NCBI GenBank assembly: GCA_024405155.1
Contig: JAKSPC010000001.1
Span: forward strand, 182,788 to 246,787
Origin: Lachnospiraceae bacterium
GTDB lineage: Bacteria > Bacillota > Clostridia > Lachnospirales > Lachnospiraceae
DNA length: 64,000 bases
Direction: 5' to 3'
This document shows positions 54,486-63,146 of the stretch, in pieces; the stretch's first letter is position 1; each line of letters begins with the position of its first letter. Position numbers and translations under genes: made by a program. The notes below the pieces were generated by a model. That model was not told the DNA's origin. It saw only the letters and a program-made list of their open reading frames with translations, and made no database searches.

Positions 54486-55421
54486 ATGGCAAATGAGATA
54501 AAAGGCCGGGAACTGATGGAACTGGCCGAGATCATCACCAAAAGGGAATATAACTGGGGTCTCGTGAGGACTAGACAGTTTACCGAGGAACTGGTAAGAC
54601 GTCTCTGTGAAGAGGCGGGCATTGCCTATACCACCATGGCGGACTCCATTGAGGCATTGTATCAGGGCGGCTTCATTGATGAAGCATCCCGGGTGAACCT
54701 GCATGGTGTCAGAGTACTGGGCAACAAGGCCGTGCATGAAGGCGACAATGACGAAGGTGATGCCAAGAACGCTTACTACATGTACCGTGAGGAACTGCAG
54801 AAGGCCGGCGGCAAGCAGAGAAAAGTCAGCTATGAGCGTACACCGGTGCAGTACAGCCGCCCGGGAAGAGAAGACAATGACGATACGGAACGTTCCGTAT
54901 CTGCGAGAAACGAGCGCCGCGGTGAGGATATCGACATCCGCATGGCCGGAGGAAGGAAGAGACCGGCACCAAAGAAGCAGAAACAGAAATCTTCCGGCGG
55001 AGTGTACGGCGTGCTCAAGTGGGTGATCCCCGCACTGGTGGGCATCCTGCTCATCATTCTGATCATCAGTCTGGTAAGGAGCGCTTCCAACAAACCGGCA
55101 GAGACCGAATCGGAGACCACCACCATGGAATCCCTGATGGAAGAAGAGACCACCACGGAAGAGGAGACCACGGAAGCCCCCACGGAGCCTCCCACAACGG
55201 CAGCTCCGGCGGTATACAAGATCAACCGCGAAGGCGTCAACATTCGTTTTGCCAATGATAAAGACAGGATATACGGAAAATTTGAAAATGGCACGGCGAT
55301 CGGCCCTGTTGAGGATTTCGGTCAGGTGGAGCTTGGCGGAAAGAGCTACGATTTCGTGAAGTTCCGCTATCAGGACAAAGATCTCATTGTATGTAAGGAT
55401 TACATTGAGAAGGTAGAGTAA
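54486..55421 (+). CDS. DUF4145-like N-terminal domain plus membrane anchor and SH3-like C-terminus
   Basis: This 311-residue protein has an N-terminal helical domain (1-105). Its ALYQGGFIDEASRVNLHGVR and VLGNKAVHEGD (H84) are the DUF4145 pattern, a HEPN-like fold. A charged linker leads to one membrane helix (174-197), a Thr/Glu-rich linker (205-240), and a beta-rich end (245-311) resembling a bacterial SH3 domain (INREGVNIRFAND). The topology suggests the first domain is inside and the last outside. The role is unknown. Confidence 0.8.
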   Translation: MANEIKGRELMELAEIITKREYNWGLVRTRQFTEELVRRLCEEAGIAYTTMADSIEALYQGGFIDEASRVNLHGVRVLGNKAVHEGDNDEGDAKNAYYMYREELQKAGGKQRKVSYERTPVQYSRPGREDNDDTERSVSARNERRGEDIDIRMAGGRKRPAPKKQKQKSSGGVYGVLKWVIPALVGILLIILIISLVRSASNKPAETESETTTMESLMEEETTTEEETTEAPTEPPTTAAPAVYKINREGVNIRFANDKDRIYGKFENGTAIGPVEDFGQVELGGKSYDFVKFRYQDKDLIVCKDYIEKVE

Positions 55422-55443
55422 AGCAACAGCTCGGTAAAGTTCA

Positions 55444-55485
55444 TAGAGCGTGATAAAGCAAGTAAACTTGCTTTTCACGCTCTTT
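55444..55485 (+). terminator. Terminator after the DUF4145 gene
   Basis: AGAGCGTGA (55444-55452) pairs with TCACGCTCT (55474-55482), with an inner AAAGCAAG/CTTGCTTT stem (55454-55473), followed by TTT, CC and further Ts. Confidence 0.9.
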
Positions 55486-55566
55486 TCCTTTTCTGCTGAA
55501 TAGTTACTTCAGATAACAAAAAAAAGCTCCAACCCCCGGTTTATACCCGAAAATCAGAACTCCTCA

Positions 55567-55639
55567 TGCACCTTGAGGGACTCGAACCCTCGACACCCTG
55601 ATTAAGAGTCAGGTGCTCTACCAGCTGAGCTAAAGGTGC
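55567..55639 (-). tRNA. tRNA-Lys (CTT anticodon)
   Basis: Read on the minus strand the 73 bases fold as a tRNA: acceptor GCACCTT with AAGGTGC, D-arm GCTCAGCTGGTAGAGC, anticodon loop CTCTTAA (anticodon CTT), and T-arm GAGGG TTCGAGT CCCTC. The discriminator is A. CCA is not encoded. A T-run at 55519-55527 may end it. Confidence 0.95.
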
Positions 55640-55663
55640 TTGGTCATTTAAGACGCAAAAAGC

Positions 55664-55692
55664 ATAATATATCATGTCCCCAAAAAAGTCAA
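55664..55692 (-). promoter_or_regulatory. Promoter of tRNA-Lys
   Basis: On the minus strand, TTGACT (55687-55692) and TATTAT (55664-55669) are 17 bp apart. Confidence 0.7.
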
Positions 55693-55708
55693 CAACAAAT
55701 TTTGAAAA

Positions 55709-55749
55709 TTATCACCGATTGGTGATAATAAACAACTTTTAGGTGATAA
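55709..55749. promoter_or_regulatory. Candidate operator between the tRNA-Lys and Tad promoters
   Basis: A perfect palindrome TTATCACC-GATT-GGTGATAA occupies 55709-55728. A third GGTGATAA half-site lies at 55742-55749, 21 bases (two helical turns) after the previous one. It ends 25 bases upstream of the Tad -35 box. The protein that binds it is unknown. Confidence 0.5.
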
Positions 55750-55774
55750 AAACAAAATTAATTGTGCAAAATGC

Positions 55775-55803
55775 TTGACGCTTAAGGCTTTGCGCCGTAT
55801 ACT
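55775..55803 (+). promoter_or_regulatory. Promoter of the Tad operon, implying a very short leader
   Basis: TTGACG at 55775-55780 and TATACT at 55798-55803 are 17 bp apart. The expected start (about 55811) is only some 4 bases before the ATG at 55815, and no Shine-Dalgarno site is present. Confidence 0.65.
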
Positions 55804-55814
55804 GTGCCTCACTG

Positions 55815-56249
55815 ATGAAAGAGCTATATCTTTTGCGTGAGGTATTTCTGCTGGCGATCCTTTTCGCCGCTGCCGTAAGTGACATCCGGTCCCGTACCGT
55901 CCCCAACGTCCTGGCAGCAGCTTCTCTCCCGATCGGTCTTGCTTTCAGTATCCTTGCCCCACAAAAAACCGACCCGTATTTTACGACCTGTCTTCTGGCG
56001 GTCCTGCTTTTCCTTCTGCTCTTCTGGAGCCGGGGAAAGCTGGGCGGCGGCGACGTGAAGCTTGCCATCCTGGTGGCTTTTCTTCAACCGGCAAAGGACG
56101 GTCTGTGGCTGATCGCCGTATCCGGCCTTATCAGTCTGACCATTGGCATCCTTGTTCTGGTCACAAGGAAAAGTACGGAGATCCCGCTGGCGCCGGGGAT
56201 GTTTCTGGCGGCAGTACTTAGAATAATCATTAAGGGAGGGACCATATGA
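55815..56249 (+). CDS. Prepilin peptidase (TadV/CpaA-like, family A24)
   Basis: The 144-residue membrane protease has the two catalytic motifs of short type IV prepilin peptidases: AAVSDIRSRTVPN (Asp at residue 22) and GGGDVKLAIL (GxGD). About five membrane helices fit the family. It would cut the leader of the Flp-type pilin encoded downstream. The start cannot be much further downstream because the first motif begins at residue 19. It overlaps the TadZ-like gene by 4 bases. Confidence 0.88.
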   Translation: MKELYLLREVFLLAILFAAAVSDIRSRTVPNVLAAASLPIGLAFSILAPQKTDPYFTTCLLAVLLFLLLFWSRGKLGGGDVKLAILVAFLQPAKDGLWLIAVSGLISLTIGILVLVTRKSTEIPLAPGMFLAAVLRIIIKGGTI

Positions 56250-57229
56250 AAAAGATCATGGCGGTGGTGACCGCCGAACCCATATTTTCACAGCGCTTTT
56301 CGGATTACGTGAACGGATCGGGCGCATCCGCGCTCCGGGCAAGAGCGTTTCCGCAGGTGGAAGATTTTCTGCGATGCCGGAAAGAAAACGGCCCCGGGAG
56401 CGTGCCTGTCCTTTTGTGTGATGAAGAACTGTTTGCAGAAAGCAGAGGCTTTGATTTCTCGGGCACGGAGGTGTTTCTGCTTTCGGAAACCGGGAAGGAC
56501 GGGACGCTTTCAAAGTACCAGAGCGGACCGGCACTGCTTTCCGCCGTACTTACCGGCTGCGCGGACCGACGCATTCCGGCGCAGGCTCCGGAAATGAGAA
56601 AGGATCTGGAGATCCATGCCGTATGGGGACCGGGGAATGGCCTCAGCCGTATCTGGTTTTCCCTGGCGCTCACCCGGATGCTATCCCGCAGGAAAAAGGC
56701 GGTCTATATGGATTTTCACGAGTTTTCGGGCCTGCGGTCTGTTACGGGAAAGACCTGTGAGAGGGGGCTTTCCACAGCGTTTTACTATCTGAAGCAGGGA
56801 ACGCTGGACGGACAGCGGCTCATGGGACTTCTGGAAGACCACGAGGGCATCAGTTATCTGCCGCCCTTTTCCTCTTCGGAAGATGCGGGGGTCATGGGCA
56901 TGGCGGAAAGAAACGAACTTTTCCGTATGCTGGCGGAGGGATCCCCTGTGGAAGCCGTGGTGGCGGATCTTTCGGATCCCATGGCGGCTTCTGCCGATCT
57001 TCTGGAGATCTGTGAAAAGATCTATCTGATCGGGTCTTCAGATCCGGCGGAACGGGAAGCCGCTGCGGCATTTACCGAAATGGTGAAAGCTGAGGGAAGA
57101 GAAGATCTGCTGGAACGGATCGTGAAAGTGGAGCCGGAAGGCATGCCGGACGCGATTTCCCGGTCAGGCATCGACGGCGTGATATACAGCGAAACGGGAG
57201 ATCACATCAGGAGGCTGCTGGAATCATGA
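56246..57229 (+). CDS. TadZ/CpaE-like pilus assembly protein
   Basis: The 327-residue protein occupies the TadZ position before tadA. Residues 1-115 form a receiver-like domain; the second part resembles a ParA/MinD-type ATPase with a degenerate P-loop (AVWGPGNGLSRIWFSLALTRML) and YMDFHEFSGL at the switch position. Atypical P-loops are common in TadZ, which localises the pilus machine at the cell pole. It overlaps tadA by 4 bases. Confidence 0.75.
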   Translation: MKKIMAVVTAEPIFSQRFSDYVNGSGASALRARAFPQVEDFLRCRKENGPGSVPVLLCDEELFAESRGFDFSGTEVFLLSETGKDGTLSKYQSGPALLSAVLTGCADRRIPAQAPEMRKDLEIHAVWGPGNGLSRIWFSLALTRMLSRRKKAVYMDFHEFSGLRSVTGKTCERGLSTAFYYLKQGTLDGQRLMGLLEDHEGISYLPPFSSSEDAGVMGMAERNELFRMLAEGSPVEAVVADLSDPMAASADLLEICEKIYLIGSSDPAEREAAAAFTEMVKAEGREDLLERIVKVEPEGMPDAISRSGIDGVIYSETGDHIRRLLES

Positions 57230-58422
57230 ACATGAACAAAAAACTGTTTGAACAGGTACGGAACGAGTGCCTGAGGGACCTTTCCAAGAACGGGGCGCCC
57301 ACGGACGCCGGGCTGGCCCTTCTGATCGACGAAAAGATCGAAAAAGCGGGTGAGAATGCATGGATCAGTCTTTCGGAGAGGCTTCGCCTCAGGGAGATGC
57401 TGTTCAATTCTTTCAAAAAACTGGATCTTCTGCAGGAACTTATTGATGACCCGAAAGTGACGGAGATCATGATCAACGGAAAGGATCGTATCTTTCTGGA
57501 GGACGATACCGGAATACACCGATGGGAGGGACATTTCGACAGTGAAGAGAAACTGGAGAACATCATCCGGCAGATCGTAAGCCGGGTGAACCGTCGGGTC
57601 AACACTTCCGAACCTATCGTGGATGCAAGGCTTCCCGACGGTTCCCGGGTCCATGTAGTGCTTCCGCCGGTTGCGCTGGACGGCCCCACGGTGACTATCC
57701 GGAAGTTTCCGGAACCTGTGACCATGGAAAAGCTCATTGCCTGGGGCTCCCTGACGCCGGAAGCGGCAGACTTCTTAAAGACCATGATCCGTGCCCGGTA
57801 CAACATCTTCGTTTCCGGAGGGACCAGCTCCGGAAAAACTACTCTGCTGAACGCTCTTTCCGCATTTATTCCTGCCGGGGAGAGGATCATTACCATCGAG
57901 GATTCGGCGGAACTGCAGATCACGCACATCCCCAACCTGGTGCGACTGGAGACCAGAGACGCCAACGCGGAGGGGCAGGGAAGGATCGACATGTCGCAGC
58001 TTCTGAAGGCTGCCCTTCGTATGCGGCCGGATCGGATCATCGTGGGAGAGGTGAGAGACCGGTCCGCCATAGACATGCTGACGGCGTTCGATACCGGTCA
58101 CGATGGTTCTCTTTCCACGGGGCATGCCAATTCCTGCCGGGACATGCTCCTGCGTCTGGAAAGCATGGTGCTTTCCGGTGTGGACATGCCGCTGGAAGCC
58201 ATTAAAAGGCAGATCTCCTCGGCGGTGGATCTTCTGGTCCATCTGGAACGGCAGCCGGACCGTTCCCGAAAGGTGGTGGAGATCACGGAAGTGGACGGCA
58301 TGAAGGACGGAGAGATCCTGCTGCACTCCCTGTTTCAGTTTGACAGGGAGAAGGGGAGGCTGGTGCGTACCGGTACCCTGCGCCATCCGGAAAAACTGAA
58401 ACGGGCGGGGCTCTCGCTGTGA
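57226..58422 (+). CDS. tadA: Tad pilus secretion ATPase TadA/CpaF
   Basis: The 398-residue ATPase has the Walker A motif SGGTSSGKTTLLNAL near residue 198, the Asp box TIEDSAELQI, Walker B RPDRIIVGEVRD, and the His box TGHDGSLSTGHANS. The N-terminal region (LLQELIDDPKVTEIMINGKDRI) is typical of CpaF. It forms a hexamer under the membrane that powers pilin export. It overlaps the TadB gene by 4 bases. Confidence 0.95.
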   Translation: MNMNKKLFEQVRNECLRDLSKNGAPTDAGLALLIDEKIEKAGENAWISLSERLRLREMLFNSFKKLDLLQELIDDPKVTEIMINGKDRIFLEDDTGIHRWEGHFDSEEKLENIIRQIVSRVNRRVNTSEPIVDARLPDGSRVHVVLPPVALDGPTVTIRKFPEPVTMEKLIAWGSLTPEAADFLKTMIRARYNIFVSGGTSSGKTTLLNALSAFIPAGERIITIEDSAELQITHIPNLVRLETRDANAEGQGRIDMSQLLKAALRMRPDRIIVGEVRDRSAIDMLTAFDTGHDGSLSTGHANSCRDMLLRLESMVLSGVDMPLEAIKRQISSAVDLLVHLERQPDRSRKVVEITEVDGMKDGEILLHSLFQFDREKGRLVRTGTLRHPEKLKRAGLSL

Positions 58423-59165
58423 AGACGGATTACCGCACTTATCGCCTGACGGTGAAAGACAGGCTCACCTACGGGGCGGCAGGCCTCGGGATCGCGGCAG
58501 CCATATCGTTTTCCTTTTACAGAAGCTTTCTTTTGTTTCTGGTCTTTGGCCCGGCGGCGGCGCTGCTCCTTCCGGTGCTTATGAAGAAAAAGCTTCGGGA
58601 AAAGCGGCGGCAAAAACTGCTTTCGGAATTTCTGCAGGCACTGTCCGTGCTTTCCGGTTACATGAGCGCCGGTCTTTCCGTGGAGAATGCGATGAAGGAA
58701 ACTTCTTTGCAGCTGGAAAAACTTCTGGGGAAAAAGTCGCTCATGGCACGGGAGTGTGCCGCCATGGTAAAGGGGATCTCCGTCAATGAAAAGACCTCGG
58801 ATCTGTTTCGTGATCTGGGGGAGAGGAGCGGTGATCCGGAGATCGGAAATTTTGCCGAGGTGTTTTCATTGGCGGAGCGTTCCGGCGGCAGTACGGCAAA
58901 GATCATTGCGCGAACCTCCGGGATCCTCAGGGAGAAGGCGGCGGTAAACGAGGAGATCCGCACCCAGACGGCAGCCAGGCGTTACGAACAGAAACTGATG
59001 AACGTGATGCCGTTCGGGATCATCGGATATCTTTCCGCAGCGTCTCCGGGATTTCTGGACGTAATGTATGAGACTGCCGCAGGCCGTATCCTCATGACGT
59101 TGTGCCTGCTTCTGTGTCTGGGGGCATGGGTGCTGTCAGACAGACTCATGGACATTGAAACATGA
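58419..59165 (+). CDS. tadB: Tad pilus inner-membrane protein TadB
   Basis: Start GTG 58419 overlaps the tadA stop; 248 residues. Two N-terminal helices (residues about 17-50) precede a GspF/T2SSF domain (ALSVLSGYMSAGLSVENAMKETS, then FAEVFSLAERSGGSTAKII) and a C-terminal helix pair. TadB with TadC forms the membrane platform for TadA. It overlaps the next gene by 4 bases. Confidence 0.88.
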   Translation: MKTDYRTYRLTVKDRLTYGAAGLGIAAAISFSFYRSFLLFLVFGPAAALLLPVLMKKKLREKRRQKLLSEFLQALSVLSGYMSAGLSVENAMKETSLQLEKLLGKKSLMARECAAMVKGISVNEKTSDLFRDLGERSGDPEIGNFAEVFSLAERSGGSTAKIIARTSGILREKAAVNEEIRTQTAARRYEQKLMNVMPFGIIGYLSAASPGFLDVMYETAAGRILMTLCLLLCLGAWVLSDRLMDIET

Positions 59166-60286
59166 AAAACAAGACGAAAAAAAGCATCAGAAAAGGACAG
59201 GCAGCCTGCCTGCTGGCAGGCGCCGTTCTGGCCGCGGCCTCGGCCCTTTTCGGAGGAACGAAGGATCTTTGCCGTGAGGGAGAAACGGTGACCATCCTTC
59301 GGCCGGGCTACGGGGAAGAGGACAGGGAACAGACCGTCAGGGTCAACGGAGAAAACATCAGTTTTACCGTAACGGGAAGAAAATATACGGAAGAGGAGGC
59401 CGAAACGATCCTTTCCCGCCTGGCGGAAGTGCTCTGCTCCTCCAAAGATCCGGAACAAAGGATCTCTTATGACGGGTACGATGGCGTCAGGGCAGAATGG
59501 TCTGAAGGAGAGAACGGATCCTCCTGCCGCCTTACGGTCCGGACGGAGAGAGGGATACGGGAAAAGGTCCTGTTTTTCCCCGGTATTCTGCGGGCGGCGT
59601 CTTTCGAAAAAGAAACGACTTTTGCAGAAAAAGCGGGAGAACTTCTTGCTCTGGCAGATGCCGCCACGGTGACCGGGGAACGGATCGTCCTTCCAAGGGA
59701 ACTGGATGGTGTAAGTCTTAATTACGGGGAGAAAAAAGATCCTGCACCGGCAATGCTCCTTCTGCTGGGAGGGACCGCTGCTCTGCTTCTGGGGAAAAGA
59801 CCCGCAGAGGAAGAGAAAAAACGGAAAAAGCAGCGGGAGACGGAGCTCCTTCTGGACTACAGCGACGTGGTGTCCAGGCTCCTCATTTATCTGGGAGCGG
59901 GCCTTACGGTGCCGAATGCCTTTGCCAGGCTTTCTGCGGGGGCGGAAGGCTCCGGCAGGGCAGTCTTCCGGGAGATCGGTGCCGCTGTCCGTGACATGGA
60001 GAACGGCGTACCGGAAGGAGAGGCGTTGTCGGCTTTTGCAAAACGGTGCGGACCGCCCTGCTACGTACGGCTGGCATCGCTTCTGGAACGGAACCAGAAG
60101 ACCGGGGGAAACTCGGTGAGAAACGAACTGGAACGGGAAATGCAGGAGGCATTTGCCGGGAGGAAAGAAGCGGCAAGGCGCATGGGAGAAGAAGCGGGTA
60201 CCCGGCTTTTGTTTCCGCTCCTTCTGTCACTTTCCGCCGTCCTTCTGGTGACGGCCGTCCCGGCGTTTTTAAAGATGAATGGATAA
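59162..60286 (+). CDS. Tad pilus inner-membrane protein, TadC-like, with a large N-terminal insert
   Basis: The 374-residue protein has an N-terminal helix (ACLLAGAVLAAASALFGG), then about 160 residues of soluble beta-rich sequence absent from normal TadC, a second helix (APAMLLLLGGTAALLLG), and a T2SSF half (YSDVVSRLLIYLGAGLTVPNAFARLS, LASLLERNQKTGGNSV). It is one of the two platform subunits. The insert is likely outside the membrane and has no match I recognise. Confidence 0.78.
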   Translation: MKNKTKKSIRKGQAACLLAGAVLAAASALFGGTKDLCREGETVTILRPGYGEEDREQTVRVNGENISFTVTGRKYTEEEAETILSRLAEVLCSSKDPEQRISYDGYDGVRAEWSEGENGSSCRLTVRTERGIREKVLFFPGILRAASFEKETTFAEKAGELLALADAATVTGERIVLPRELDGVSLNYGEKKDPAPAMLLLLGGTAALLLGKRPAEEEKKRKKQRETELLLDYSDVVSRLLIYLGAGLTVPNAFARLSAGAEGSGRAVFREIGAAVRDMENGVPEGEALSAFAKRCGPPCYVRLASLLERNQKTGGNSVRNELEREMQEAFAGRKEAARRMGEEAGTRLLFPLLLSLSAVLLVTAVPAFLKMNG

Positions 60287-60301
60287 GAAAGGAGAAAACA
60301 C

Positions 60302-60499
60302 ATGGAACAGATCATTCGGCTCAAAGGAGCCCTTCGCAGACTGAAAAACGACGAAAGAGGCGTGGGAACGGTGGAAATCGTCCTCATCCTGGTGGTGCTC
60401 ATCGGACTGGTGGTCATCTTTAAGGGAAGCATCGAAAAGCTTCTGAACGGTATTTTTTCGTCTATCACCAACATGACAAACGGTGTGACCGGTGGCTGA
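60302..60499 (+). CDS. Flp-type pilin
   Basis: The 65-residue protein has a basic leader ending NDERG, a G20-V21 cleavage point, the conserved Glu at +5 (VGTVEIVLILVVL) and a hydrophobic helix of about 17 residues. This is the Flp/type IVb pilin pattern. An AGGAG site precedes the ATG. It overlaps the following gene by 8 bases. Confidence 0.85.
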   Translation: MEQIIRLKGALRRLKNDERGVGTVEIVLILVVLIGLVVIFKGSIEKLLNGIFSSITNMTNGVTGG

Positions 60500-62288
60500 G
60501 GAAAAAAACTGTGTGATCACGGTCTGGCTGGCACTTTCCCTTGCCGTGATCACGGGACTTTTTCTGGCGCTTCTGGAATCGGCGCATACTGCCTCGGGGG
60601 CGTATTATCTGGATCTCTGCGCCCGTTCGGCGGCAGATTCCCTGCTGGCGGATTACCACAGGGATCTGTGGGAAAGATACCGGGTATTCGGTCTGGAGGA
60701 GTATGCCGACGAGGAGATCCGGGATGAGCTCTACACCTATACGGAAGTTTACCGGGATCCCGCCGCGAACAGGACCTGGGGCGGTCTATCCTTTACGCCG
60801 GAAGATATCCGGGTCACGGATACGAAAACGCTCCTTTCCGAAGGCGGAGGACCGCTCAGGGAAGAGATCCTTTCCTATATGCGGCTTGCCTGGCCGCTTT
60901 CCGAAGAGACGACGGAAAGCTTTCGCAGCTTTACGGAAAGGGCGGCAGCAGAACGCACGGCGGAAGACGTTTCCGAATGGGTGGGCGGCATGACCGGATC
61001 CGCCGTGGAAATGGCGGAGGCAGCAGGAAGGATCTGTAAAGAAGCCGACCTGCTGCGGCAGAACAAGGCGGTTCTGATCAGCGCTGCCGAATACGGAGAT
61101 CGGGCGGCCTTTACGGAGCGGGCTTCTGAAATGCGGGAGCACGCGGAGACCATAAAGGCCCTGACCCGGGCCTGCCGGAAGGCATCGGAACGTTACGATG
61201 CCGAAACGGCAGATCACCGGGAAGACGCGAAAGATACAAAAGCCCTCCGGGAGAAGCTGGACGGGCTTGCGGCATACACCGACCGGTTCCTCAGGGATCT
61301 GACCGAAGCCGAAGGATTTTCGGAAGAGGCCGAGAGAGAAGAGGCCGAAGAGGAGGATGCGGACGATGAGCGTCTCCGGGCGATCTGGTACAGCGCCCGC
61401 CGGGCGGCAGAGGAACTTCCCATGCCTGATAGTTTCTGGACCGGAAGGACTATGGACGGGGAGAAGCTGGGACAGCTTAAGAACGCGGGAGTGCTTCTTT
61501 CTGCAGGCCTTCTGGAGGTGCTGCTTCCGGAAGGCGCTTCCGTCAGCGAAGAGACCATCCGCGTGCCGGAGGCACCGTCGCTTGCTGCCGGCAGCCCGAG
61601 TGGGACAGAGATCTTTTCCCTTGCGGACAGAGCCCTTTTGTCAGAGTATGTGCTGCGGCACATGGAATGTTATCAAAAGGACGGCGGAGAAGGAAGACTG
61701 CAGGCGGAGTATGTCCTTTACGGACTGGAAAGTGACCGGGCGGATCTTTCCGCTGCCGTATGTGAAGGCATGGCTATCCGTACGGGAGAGGGGCTCCTGT
61801 CTCTTCTGGCGGACGCAAAAAAGAGAAAAGAGGCGGAAGCTCTTTCCGCAGCAGTGACAGGAGGAATGCCCGGCACCATGGAGGCTCTGACTTTTGTGAT
61901 CCTCGTTCTCTGGGCAGCCTGGCAGGCAGCATCCGATCTGAAGGTGCTTCTTGCCGGAGGAAAAGTGCCGGCAATAAGGAGCGGAAAGGAGTTTACGGTA
62001 TCGCTGTCAGACATCCTTTCCGGAAAGATTTCCGGAGAAGATGAAGGGACCGGGATCGATTCCCGTGATGCTCTGCGGCTTATGCTCATCATGCACATGG
62101 ATGGGGAGCGGGTGCTTCGCATGGCAGACGTGATGCAGTATGAGATGGGCTTTATTCAGGAAGACTTCCGCATGAGGCGGATGGTCACGGAACTGGAGGC
62201 GGTGGTCTCAGCCCGGGAAATGCACGTATTTTCCTTGAAGGGCACCTATGAGATGCAGACCACCGTCAGAAGATCTTACTGCCGATAG
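60492..62288 (+). CDS. DUF5702 Tad-associated protein
   Basis: The 598-residue protein starts at GTG 60492 with a single N-terminal helix (CVITVWLALSLAVITGLFLALLESA), the DUF5702 hallmark. A long extracellular part with an acidic coiled-coil-like stretch (residues about 240-300) follows, then a second membrane segment near residue 465 (LTFVILVLWAAWQAA). Proteins of this family sit in Gram-positive tad loci and may be large pilus-like or assembly parts. Function not established. Confidence 0.75.
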   Translation: MAEEKNCVITVWLALSLAVITGLFLALLESAHTASGAYYLDLCARSAADSLLADYHRDLWERYRVFGLEEYADEEIRDELYTYTEVYRDPAANRTWGGLSFTPEDIRVTDTKTLLSEGGGPLREEILSYMRLAWPLSEETTESFRSFTERAAAERTAEDVSEWVGGMTGSAVEMAEAAGRICKEADLLRQNKAVLISAAEYGDRAAFTERASEMREHAETIKALTRACRKASERYDAETADHREDAKDTKALREKLDGLAAYTDRFLRDLTEAEGFSEEAEREEAEEEDADDERLRAIWYSARRAAEELPMPDSFWTGRTMDGEKLGQLKNAGVLLSAGLLEVLLPEGASVSEETIRVPEAPSLAAGSPSGTEIFSLADRALLSEYVLRHMECYQKDGGEGRLQAEYVLYGLESDRADLSAAVCEGMAIRTGEGLLSLLADAKKRKEAEALSAAVTGGMPGTMEALTFVILVLWAAWQAASDLKVLLAGGKVPAIRSGKEFTVSLSDILSGKISGEDEGTGIDSRDALRLMLIMHMDGERVLRMADVMQYEMGFIQEDFRMRRMVTELEAVVSAREMHVFSLKGTYEMQTTVRRSYCR

Positions 62289-62303
62289 GAAAGGAGGCGG
62301 CGC

Positions 62304-63146
62304 ATGTCCTCTCTGGACGCGGGAACAAAGGGGATCCCGCAAATATTTACGGAGCTATCCACACAAAGACCCGGAACGCAGAAACACCCACGGAGGACAT
62401 GCCCTGCCTTTCTTTCCTGCTCGCTGACAGTGGAAACGGCACTGTCTCTGCCTCTGTTTCTCATGACGGCGGTCCTGCTTTTGTGGCCGCTTAGAGTAAT
62501 GGACGGAGAACGGCGGCTCATGACGGCCATGGAAGAAGCGGCGGATGCGGCAGCCGCAGAGCCGGAGGCGGCGCTGCTTTCGGAGGCGGCGCTTCTGCTG
62601 CTTCCGGACAGAGAACTGTTTCAGCCGGCGCTGCCCGTGGTCAGCATCGGAGAAGGCGAGCGGCAGATGGTCCGTCTTTCGGTATCCCCGGGCATCCGAT
62701 GGCCGGTCACGCTGTTTGACGGCCTTTTGACTGTGAGGCATACGGTCACCGTGGAGAAGCGGACATGGACGGGACGGGCGGGCGGCGCAGGCCGCGGATA
62801 TGCGGCATCGCCGGAGGAAGAAACGGAGTATGTATATCTGGGAAAGAATTCCGCGGAAAGCAAGGTCTATCATCTTACGGCACAGTGCAGTTATCTGGAC
62901 AACGTTATGAAGGCGGTACCGGCGGAGAGCGCGGCGGAGCTGAGAAATGACTTCGGTGAGAAATATCATCCCTGTCCTTCCTGCAGGCCGGGAAATTCCG
63001 GGACCGTATACATTTTTTCGGGCGGGAATGCCTGGCACGCGGGAACGGACTGCAGGGCAATCGGCGCCTACGTAACGAAGATCACAAAAAAGGAAGCCTT
63101 GGAAAGGGGGTATCATCCATGTCACAGATGTTCGCGGGGGAACTGA
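62304..63146 (+). CDS. TadE-like pseudopilin with two C-terminal Cys/His (putative zinc) motifs
   Basis: ATG 62304 has AGGAGG 6 bases upstream; 280 residues. A 38-residue leader precedes SLTVETALSLPLFL (E44), the TadE/pseudopilin motif and helix. The C-terminal part has two copies of a Cys/His motif: H190, C195, H222, C224, C227 and H245, C250, H271, C273, C276, of the kind seen at the ends of some Firmicutes nucleases and Ada-like domains. The combination with a pseudopilin is unusual. It overlaps the next gene by 28 bases. Confidence 0.75.
   Translation: MSSLDAGTKGIPQIFTELSTQRPGTQKHPRRTCPAFLSCSLTVETALSLPLFLMTAVLLLWPLRVMDGERRLMTAMEEAADAAAAEPEAALLSEAALLLLPDRELFQPALPVVSIGEGERQMVRLSVSPGIRWPVTLFDGLLTVRHTVTVEKRTWTGRAGGAGRGYAASPEEETEYVYLGKNSAESKVYHLTAQCSYLDNVMKAVPAESAAELRNDFGEKYHPCPSCRPGNSGTVYIFSGGNAWHAGTDCRAIGAYVTKITKKEALERGYHPCHRCSRGN

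Noticed and set aside
55500-55566. Intrinsic terminator for tRNA-Lys
   Set aside because: There is a run of Ts on the minus strand (55519-55527), but I could not find a convincing stem before it.
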